NCBI GenBank assembly: GCA_039024315.1
Contig: JBCCQN010000073.1
Location: 1 to 33,941, forward strand
Origin: JBCAWW01 sp039024315
GTDB taxonomy: Bacteria > Bacteroidota > Bacteroidia > J057
Direction: 5' to 3'
Length of the DNA stretch: 33,941 nucleotides
A program made the translations under genes and the position numbers. Under the pieces are notes generated by a model that was not told the DNA's origin, ran no database searches, and saw only the letters and a program-made list of their open reading frames with translations. Each line of letters begins with the position of its first letter. Position 1 is the stretch's first letter. Shown here piece after piece: positions 15,935 through 22,064 of this stretch.

Positions 15935-17503
15935 ATGAATGATATCTTCCCATACATGTTGGCCGGCATGGGTTTAGTGGCTTTAGTCTGCTGGATCGTG
16001 TATTTATATCTTCAATATGATGTGCGTCGCAAGCATTTAGATACCAGCCAAAAGCATGCTGCCTATTGGTATGAGAGTACGATGGAGGCGGTTTTACTTT
16101 TTGAAGTGGAGGGTCCTTTACAATTTCGGATTTTGGCAATCAACGGCGCTGCCGAACACTTCTATTCTCGCTACTTAGCCCCTGAAGATAGGATAGATTT
16201 TATTGGAAAAAATCTGCGGGAAGTTTTTGTCGATTACATTGGTCTTTCGGAACCAGAAGCAGATTACAAAATTGCTACTTATCAAAAGGTAGTCGATACC
16301 AAGAGCGTACTCTCTTTTGAGGAACAAAGCCGAGTGCCCAATCTTGGGGAGCTGATCACCCAAACACGCATCAAACCTATTTTAAATAAGAGGGGAGAGG
16401 TAAAGCAATTGAGCTATGCTGCTTACGATATCAGTGCGTTCCGCAAAGCGGCTCAAAAAAGTAAAGAAGCCAATCAGCTATTACAAGAAGCCCAGCAGAT
16501 TGCCCAAATAGGCGTTTGGCATTGGAATGCTGAAATCAGTGTCTTTGATTGGTCGCCTAAGATGCGGGAAATTTTTGGTGTGGCGCAGGACGAAACGCCG
16601 ACTTTTTCAGAGTGGGTCAGTATGATCCATCCAGAGGATGAAAATCGAATCCGCCAAGAAATTGAAGCCTCTTTTGCTGATCATAGTTCCTTTTCTCTGG
16701 ATCATAAAATTATCCGTAAAGATGGAGAAACCCGGTATGTCAATACTTGGGGAGGCCTGCGAATAAGCAAAAAAGGGGAAGTCCGAGAAGTGTTTGGCCT
16801 ATGTCGAGACCGAACGGAAGAAAAATTAGCGGAGGATCGTCTGTTAGCTGCCGTAATTAAAGCAGAGGATAAGGCCCGCAAACAAATTGCTCGCGATCTG
16901 CATGACGGCTTAGGTCAAAATTTGACTACGGTATTGCTCAATCTCAATACGCTCAGTCGCGAGAAAGAAGTCCTCAGCGAAAAAGGAAAGAATCGTCTTA
17001 GCGTTGCCAAGGAATATTTAGACCTTGCGATCCAAGAAAGCCGTAAGATAGCACATGCCTTAATGCCTCAGGTAGTGGTGGATTTTGGCTTCGTGCTCGC
17101 TTTGCAAAATCTCATCAATGCCCTAGAAGGGGGGGCCATTGAGTACTATTTTTATCATAATCTGCCAGAAAACCTCAAGCTACCAGCCAAGATAGAAATC
17201 AGTTTTTACCGCATCTGTCAAGAAGCGATTCAAAACATCATCAAGCACGCGGCTGCTACCGAGGTAAATATTCAACTGACTCAAGACGAAGAATTATTAC
17301 AGCTTACCATTGAAGACAATGGTAAAGGCTTTGATCCGGCCCAATCAGAAGATGGATTGGGAATCAGCAATATCCGGACGCGGGTACAAGCGCTGGGAGG
17401 ACTACTTTTTATTGATTCCATCCTAGATAAGGGCAGCACTATCACCATTCAAATTGCCATGAACACCTATCCCTATGGACACTTGGAAAATACTCATCGT
17501 TGA
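15935..17503 (+). CDS. Sensor histidine kinase, NarL/DesK type, with PAS domains
   Basis: This 522-aa kinase has one N-terminal membrane segment (about 7-27), a PAS-like region (44-165) and a PAS_3 domain (about 188-295: WHWNAEISVFDWS, then MIHPEDENRIR and a PAC tail GEVREVFGLCRDRTEE). The HisKA_3 dimerisation helix carries phospho-acceptor His323 (ARDLHDGLGQNL). The ATPase domain follows, with the N box RICQEAIQNIIKHA and G boxes DNGKGFDP and GLGISNIR. No large periplasmic sensor is present, so it senses a cytoplasmic or membrane signal through the PAS domains. Its 3' end overlaps the partner response regulator gene by 29 bp. Confidence 0.93.
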   Translation: MNDIFPYMLAGMGLVALVCWIVYLYLQYDVRRKHLDTSQKHAAYWYESTMEAVLLFEVEGPLQFRILAINGAAEHFYSRYLAPEDRIDFIGKNLREVFVDYIGLSEPEADYKIATYQKVVDTKSVLSFEEQSRVPNLGELITQTRIKPILNKRGEVKQLSYAAYDISAFRKAAQKSKEANQLLQEAQQIAQIGVWHWNAEISVFDWSPKMREIFGVAQDETPTFSEWVSMIHPEDENRIRQEIEASFADHSSFSLDHKIIRKDGETRYVNTWGGLRISKKGEVREVFGLCRDRTEEKLAEDRLLAAVIKAEDKARKQIARDLHDGLGQNLTTVLLNLNTLSREKEVLSEKGKNRLSVAKEYLDLAIQESRKIAHALMPQVVVDFGFVLALQNLINALEGGAIEYYFYHNLPENLKLPAKIEISFYRICQEAIQNIIKHAAATEVNIQLTQDEELLQLTIEDNGKGFDPAQSEDGLGISNIRTRVQALGGLLFIDSILDKGSTITIQIAMNTYPYGHLENTHR

Positions 17504-18119
17504 TGATCATAAATTGATCAGAGAGGGGATCATCACCTATCTTGAAAAAGAAGCTGATTTGGAAGTGGTCGCAACGGCCGCCAATGGAGTAGAAACCTTA
17601 GCCTACCTAGAGTCCCATAGGGTAGATATTGTGATGCTAGATATTAGTATGCCACAGATGGGCGGTTTGGAGACGACCCGCAAAATCCGCGAACAGTATC
17701 CCGATACGCTGATCATGATTTTGACCATGCACGATGATGCCACCCATATCAAACAACTGATCAAGGCGGGTGCCAATGGTTATCTGTTAAAAAACTGCGA
17801 AGAAACGGAAGTGATCACTGCGATCCGTAAAGTTTTGGCCGGAGAGGTTTACTATAGCAAAGGAGCCGCTCGTACGGTGCTTAATAGTTTTAGTCCCAAT
17901 CGGCCGACTCCTAGCGCCATAAACGTTAAGTTCACTGGTCGAGAAAAAGAGGTGTTAAAGTGGATACTTGCCGATCTATCTAACCAAGAGATTGCCGAAA
18001 AACTGTTTATTAGCATTCGTACCGTAGAAGCTCACAAGCGGAACCTACAAATCAAAACGCAGAGCAAAACCATCGCAGGCCTGATTAAATACGCTTACGA
18101 AAACGGCTTAGTAGATTAA
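17475..18119 (+). CDS. LuxR/NarL-family response regulator
   Basis: A 214-aa regulator with a full receiver domain: acidic pair Asp10-Asp11 (LIVDDHK), phosphorylated Asp56 (VMLDISMP), Thr in ILTMHD and the Lys of YLLKNCE. A GerE/LuxR DNA-binding domain follows (about 150-212: TGREKEVLKWIL, SNQEIAEKLFISIRTVEAHK). It is the cognate partner of the histidine kinase whose gene it overlaps by 29 bp. Target genes are unknown. No terminator is obvious after it; a 930-bp gene-free region follows. Confidence 0.95.
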   Translation: MDTWKILIVDDHKLIREGIITYLEKEADLEVVATAANGVETLAYLESHRVDIVMLDISMPQMGGLETTRKIREQYPDTLIMILTMHDDATHIKQLIKAGANGYLLKNCEETEVITAIRKVLAGEVYYSKGAARTVLNSFSPNRPTPSAINVKFTGREKEVLKWILADLSNQEIAEKLFISIRTVEAHKRNLQIKTQSKTIAGLIKYAYENGLVD

Positions 18120-19051
18120 ATTTATCATGATGGCAATAAGTACTGAGACCAGAGGACGCAGGATTAAAACTTTGGAAAGCATTGCTCTATTTTTGTCAAG
18201 ACCATTGCATTCTTCTTGCTAATTTTTGTCCAGTGGCAGTGCAGAGGTAGCTATGAACCATTGCTGAGTTTCAGTTACAATGGGCTTCAGAAATTAGGTT
18301 TCTTGCTGCGCAGAACGTTTTTTTGTCAACTTATGTAATAGGCCACTAGAACTAAGCCCACCACGCTACAAAAAAACTTAGTTGATGATTAAACGATTTT
18401 GATCGGGAGTAGTCCCCTTTGCTCTAAATCAAATCTAGCTAGATCCAATTTGGCATTTCTCATCAAGGACACGAAGCTTTCAACTTTATAGTTAGCTTAT
18501 TTATTACATGTAGAAATATATGTAATAGATGCTAATATTAATGTTTGGGTAAAGTTTTAGCCGTGGACTATCTTATTCAATATTTCTAATACAAAAAAAA
18601 TAAGTAGTAAGACAATAGTATTCAGTATTAAGACCGGGGAAAATGCGTCTGTACGGTTCAATAAGACCACTTTTCTCTGTATTGAATACTCCCGAAAGCT
18701 TTCGGGATACTTACTACTCAGTACTTAAGTATTAAGGATCATGAACAAAATAACTGTCTGATTTGGCTTACATCCTTGGGCTTAGTCTCCGTTATAATTC
18801 ATTTATATAGCCTGCTATATGCATGCTTTGCGCCTTGACTAAGCTCAATTCTGTTACGCCCTATCTGGACATTTATCTCGCCCATGATCCTAAGACCAAA
18901 ATATCCTGACGGAGATTTATGGAGTATTATGGATGTTGAAATGCCTCTGCGAAGCAGAAGGGCCGTTTTTGAGAGGCAAAACCCAATACTTTCTACTTCT
19001 CACTTAACCTTTGACAAGCATTGACGCTTTTCTTCTAGCCTTAATATTATT
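18120..19051. other. Gene-free region with inverted-repeat elements
   Basis: No convincing coding frame is found in these 932 bases; stops are frequent on both strands. It holds an AT-rich hairpin (TATTACAT 18502-18509 with ATGTAATA 18520-18527), the nested element at 18602-18718, a TACTTAAGTA palindrome at 18722-18731, and an inverted repeat TGCCTCT/AGAGGCA at 18942-18948 and 18972-18978 that encloses TCTGCGAAGCAGA. It could be decayed sequence, a mobile-element scar or the locus of an unannotated RNA. Confidence 0.6.
18602..18718. repeat. Nested inverted repeat with internal 16-bp palindrome (REP/MITE-like)
   Basis: AGTAGTAAG at 18603-18611 pairs exactly with CTTACTACT at 18710-18718. Inside it, AGTATTCAGTAT at 18617-18628 pairs with GTATTGAATACT at 18679-18690 (two G-T wobbles). 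On the right side only, the perfect palindrome CCCGAAAGCTTTCGGG sits at 18691-18706 between the two arms, where the left side has ACAAT. This looks like two inverted copies of one repeat family, one carrying the extra palindrome. Chance is unlikely for the whole arrangement. Confidence 0.65.
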
Positions 19052-20059
19052 ATGCATATTCAACTGAAAAAAGTATTCCTTGCGATTGTTTTATGTGCTT
19101 TTGTGATTAGTGATTTGTCAGCTCAATGTACAGAAACCAATAGTGGTGGTATTAACGCTTCTACATCTTCTACTAGTTTTGGGCAAAGCTTCAGAGCCAC
19201 TTGTGATGGTCAATTAAACACCATTGCAGTCACTGGCTATCTTAATACAAGCGGACATACGGTAACGGTTTACCAAGGGTTAGGGGTAGGTGGTACCAAT
19301 TTAGGTTCACTTTCTTCGCAAAGCGTAACAATGGTAGCTGATGGAGCTGATTTTACCGCTACTGTATTTGACTTTTCCTCAGAAAATATTAATCTGACTA
19401 ATGGTTCGGACTACACTTTTGTAGTGTCAGGAACTGTACCTCTCCGGTATTATACATCTGATACCTACGCTGACGGTCAACTCTTTTTCAATGGCTCTTT
19501 TATTTCCGGCTTTGATATCAATTTTGATATTGAGCTAAGCGCTCCTTTACCCGTGCAGTGGACATCACATCCTGAGGTTGAGCAAACGGGTAGCATGGCC
19601 CGAATAACTTTTGCCGTGGCTCAGCAAATCAATAATTCTCATTTTGAGGTGGAACACAGCTTAGATGGGACTCATTACGAGGCGATTGGCCAGATTGCAG
19701 GAGACAAAAACTCTTCAGCCGAAAAAACTTATACATTTGATCACCCTAGTCCCCATGATGGCAACAACTATTACCGGATCAAGCAAGTGGACTTCGATGG
19801 CAATTACAGCTATAGCAATGTAACTACGGTTAGCTTTCGGACGGAGCAGATAAATGTGTATCCTAATCCAGTAAAGGATATGTTATGGTTAGACGCTCCT
19901 GAGATAGGACAAGTGACTATTTTTAACATGCTTGGACATCAGCTAAAATCTCAATCGCTGCAAAGGGGCAGCAACCAGATAGATATATCGGATTTACCAA
20001 GGGGTGCTTACCTGCTGAAATTTAAAGATGGACAACTAAAGCGGATTTTAATCCAATAG
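19052..20059 (+). CDS. Secreted protein with T9SS C-terminal sorting domain
   Basis: A 335-aa protein: signal peptide (1-25, ending DLSAQ), then a beta-rich domain of unknown family (about 26-163). A Bacteroidota module follows (about 167-260: FAVAQQINNSHFEVEHSLDG, NNYYRIKQVDFDGNYSYS). It ends in a type A T9SS sorting domain (from about 268: NVYPNPVKDMLWL, then ISDLPRGAYLLKF and a basic end). T9SS moves such proteins across the outer membrane and anchors or releases them after removing the domain. It is monocistronic, closed by a perfect terminator. The function of the N-terminal domain is unknown. Confidence 0.88.
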   Translation: MHIQLKKVFLAIVLCAFVISDLSAQCTETNSGGINASTSSTSFGQSFRATCDGQLNTIAVTGYLNTSGHTVTVYQGLGVGGTNLGSLSSQSVTMVADGADFTATVFDFSSENINLTNGSDYTFVVSGTVPLRYYTSDTYADGQLFFNGSFISGFDINFDIELSAPLPVQWTSHPEVEQTGSMARITFAVAQQINNSHFEVEHSLDGTHYEAIGQIAGDKNSSAEKTYTFDHPSPHDGNNYYRIKQVDFDGNYSYSNVTTVSFRTEQINVYPNPVKDMLWLDAPEIGQVTIFNMLGHQLKSQSLQRGSNQIDISDLPRGAYLLKFKDGQLKRILIQ

Positions 20060-20068
20060 AAAAATAAA

Positions 20069-20097
20069 GGCTCCTTGGCCTAAAGGAGCCTTTTTTT
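20069..20097 (+). terminator. Intrinsic terminator after the T9SS cargo gene
   Basis: A perfect 8-bp stem GGCTCCTT/AAGGAGCC with a 6-nt loop is followed by seven T residues, 9 bp after the stop codon. Confidence 0.9.
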
Positions 20098-20222
20098 CAA
20101 CCAATTCTCCTTGCCCATCGTAAATCTCATACTTAAACGTTTTCGGTTTTAAGGGTATCACGTATAAATGCTAGACTGATGCGATCTAACTTGAACCCAT
20201 ATTGGTAAAATCTATTTCCTAT

Positions 20223-20618
20223 ATGGCATTGATCATCATTGTTGGTCGGTATATTTCAAATCTCCAAGCGATCCAAGACTCGGTTTCTGATTCGCTCTCC
20301 AAACATTGTCTTTGTATAGAAGAAAAAGGCTTGTTTAAGGACAAAACGCAGCTATTGGCCGCCTACCCTAGGCCTCAAACAGCCATCTTTGACCTCACAA
20401 ACTATCCAGAGGGGGCAAGTCTTGTTTTGCAAGCCTTTCATACTGTATGTCCCGAGGAGGTGCACAAAATCATTGTACATCCCTATCAAGGGGGATTGCT
20501 TGACTCTCTAAAAGAGCGGTTTAGCGCTATGCAATTTGTCCATTTAGAGGAGGTATCAGACCGATTGGGGCCTATGCTGGAAAATAAGCTTCTCTTTTCT
20601 AAGACGCTTTCTAAGTGA
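20223..20618 (+). CDS. Small degenerate receiver-like protein
   Basis: With the ATG at 20223 (the longer frame starts with TTG at 20202) it has 131 aa. The pattern strand-helix-strand (ALIIIVGRYISNLQAIQDS), then AIFDLTNYPEGASLVLQAF, then KIIVHPYQGG suggests a response-regulator receiver fold. Asp57 is in the phosphorylation position, but the acidic pair is Gly8-Arg9, and the Thr and Lys are missing. It is probably a pseudo-receiver used for protein contacts, not a phosphoswitch. It is followed after 84 bp by a second small receiver. Assignment is from pattern only. Confidence 0.5.
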   Translation: MALIIIVGRYISNLQAIQDSVSDSLSKHCLCIEEKGLFKDKTQLLAAYPRPQTAIFDLTNYPEGASLVLQAFHTVCPEEVHKIIVHPYQGGLLDSLKERFSAMQFVHLEEVSDRLGPMLENKLLFSKTLSK

Positions 20619-20673
20619 ATCACCTAGATATCAATCCTAGGGTATGACGCATTTATTCGGAGGGCTACTTCTT

Positions 20674-20681
20674 TAGCTTTG
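20674..20681 (+). promoter_or_regulatory. -7 box of a candidate promoter for the second receiver gene
   Basis: TAGCTTTG matches TAnnTTTG exactly. The upstream element is weak (TTTA at 20652-20655, 18 nt away). Transcription would start near 20688, which argues against the TTG start at 20679 and for the ATG at 20703. Confidence 0.4.
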
Positions 20682-20702
20682 TTACATGTTAATAAGTGTC
20701 CA

Positions 20703-21191
20703 ATGAGATTTACTCGCAAATATCCCGACCTAGAAGGTTTAATTGAAATGAAGGAGCCGAGGAAGCAGATTATGATACCCGAAGGGATTCGAAAAGTAGT
20801 GTTTGTTTCTGCCAACCCAGCGGATCGGCACTTGCTACAAGTTGCCGTGGAAGAACTAGCGTTCAAACTTGAGTTTGTGTTTTTAAAAAATGCTGAAGAG
20901 TTGCAAACCCAGCTAGAAAGCGGCCAGATCGTTATGGGAGATCAAGATATCTTATTCATAGATTATTTTCTCCCGCGTAAATCAGGATTAGAGCTATTAA
21001 AAATACTTCGTAAAGACGAGCGTTTCGCCCAAGTACCCATACTAATGATGGTGCCAGCGATGTTTGACAAGATTTTGATCGGGAGTTATCAAGAAGGGGC
21101 AAATTGTTGTATCCTCATGCCAGTTGATTATTACGAACTGATCCGGACGCTCAAGGGTGTTTTAGATTATTGGAATTATATGATGAGATAA
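20703..21191 (+). CDS. Stand-alone receiver-domain protein with altered active site
   Basis: With the ATG at 20703 (20748 is also possible) it has 162 aa and one CheY-like domain. The phosphorylation site Asp87 is kept (LFIDYFLPRKSGLELL). The acidic pair is Ser36-Ala37 (VVFVSANPADR), the conserved Thr is Val117 (ILMMVPAM), and the conserved Lys is Met139 (GANCCILMPVD). Lacking these, normal phosphotransfer chemistry is doubtful, so it may be a constitutive binding partner. There is no output domain. It lies downstream of another degenerate receiver and ends before a strong terminator. Confidence 0.75.
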   Translation: MRFTRKYPDLEGLIEMKEPRKQIMIPEGIRKVVFVSANPADRHLLQVAVEELAFKLEFVFLKNAEELQTQLESGQIVMGDQDILFIDYFLPRKSGLELLKILRKDERFAQVPILMMVPAMFDKILIGSYQEGANCCILMPVDYYELIRTLKGVLDYWNYMMR

Positions 21192-21235
21192 AGATTTTCC
21201 GTCAGCGATCTCACACTTCAGTTATTCTGACTATG

Positions 21236-21264
21236 TGGCCTCCTTGGTGAGGCCATTTTTTTTT
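21236..21264 (+). terminator. Intrinsic terminator after the second receiver gene
   Basis: Stem TGGCCTC/GAGGCCA with a 6-nt loop (CTTGGT), then nine T residues. It lies 44 bp after the stop codon. Confidence 0.9.
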
Positions 21265-21305
21265 GAGTTGAGGGGGCGAAAAAGGGGCGTTATTCGGGGC
21301 CAATT

Positions 21306-21872
21306 CTATCCTTCAATATGAGTAAATGGAGGAGTCCAGTTTTTCTTTTTCATGATTGATTTGACCTCTGCATAAGACAAGGGGTAAAAATCATGCGCAT
21401 CAACCCCTACATCAATTGCGAGTCTATTTTCTTCATCGGGTAAATTTCCATGACTATGTCCATAAAGGTGCCAATTACCTCGATAATCACCTCGCCAAAC
21501 CCGCATTGCATAGTGGAACAAAATGATCCTTTGTACCCCATTTTTGAGCTCAGGGTCTTTTACCTTTAGCTCATGGTACTGCTTAGTCCATTTAAATTTC
21601 TTGCGACAGTTCAAGGCAGCGCCTTCATGATTCCCGACAATTAAATATTTAGTCCCGTTTAACATATCTAGATTTTCCGAGACTTTTGCTGGATCTTTCT
21701 CCAAAGAAAAATCGCCTAAGTGAAAGACTTCGTCCCCCGGTTTTACTTTTTCATTCCAACGCTCAATCAATACCCTATCCATTTCTGCAACAGATGTAAA
21801 AGGTCGCTTACAAAACTTAATAATATTTTTATGCCCAAAGTGATGATCTGAGGTAAAGTAGATTTGTTTCAT
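21306..21872 (-). CDS. Calcineurin-like metallophosphoesterase
   Basis: The 188-aa enzyme has all metal-site motifs: Asp9 and His11 (TSDHHFGH), Asp54 (HLGDFSL), Asn81-His82 (VGNHEG, Glu replacing the usual Asp after His), His120 (ILFHYAM) and His139/His141 (YGHSHGNL). The compact size fits the small cytoplasmic phosphoesterases often encoded near phage-like or RNA-processing genes; the substrate is unknown. It is 192 bp from the rhamnosidase gene on the same strand, in between which a broken-looking coding frame lies (21903-22034). Confidence 0.9.
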   Translation of the reverse strand: MKQIYFTSDHHFGHKNIIKFCKRPFTSVAEMDRVLIERWNEKVKPGDEVFHLGDFSLEKDPAKVSENLDMLNGTKYLIVGNHEGAALNCRKKFKWTKQYHELKVKDPELKNGVQRIILFHYAMRVWRGDYRGNWHLYGHSHGNLPDEENRLAIDVGVDAHDFYPLSYAEVKSIMKKKNWTPPFTHIEG

Positions 21873-21902
21873 CCTTCTTATTCGAGGAATGGGAATAGAA
21901 GG

Positions 21903-22034
21903 TTAGCTTTTTTGCAGGCAGTCTATTTTGACTTGGTACCTAATCTGATCTAAAGGCGGCATCTCGTCTTGAGGCTCTGCGATCCAGTACCTAGGCCTAT
22001 CGTTTTGCGCAGCAGCTAATCTGGAAAATGGCCG
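21903..22034 (-). pseudogene. Possible remnant of a small secreted-protein gene
   Basis: Between the rhamnosidase stop and the metallophosphoesterase start, one minus-strand frame stays open for 43 codons. It reads RPFSRLAAAQND, then RPRYWIAEPQDEMPPLDQIR and a short end. AAAQN is how signal peptides end in neighbouring genes, but no start codon or complete leader precedes it (a TGA lies directly upstream). It may be a decayed gene or chance. Confidence 0.25.
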
Positions 22035-22064
22035 TCAGCATTAGTTCTTCGCCCGCTTATCCAC

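Noticed and set aside
18301..18350. CTTGCTGCGCAGAACG is shared with the M28 peptidase gene (11347-11362 region).
   Set aside because: The shared word encodes the common signal-peptide end LAAQN in the M28 gene; at 18301 no start codon or leader exists in the frame, so homology is not supported.
18630..18660. GTACGGTTC at 18651-18659 resembles the 3' half of a group II intron domain V.
   Set aside because: The 5' half of domain V (GAGCCGTA-type) and domain VI are missing, no reverse transcriptase is near, and a given 9-mer is expected by chance at this length with noticeable probability.
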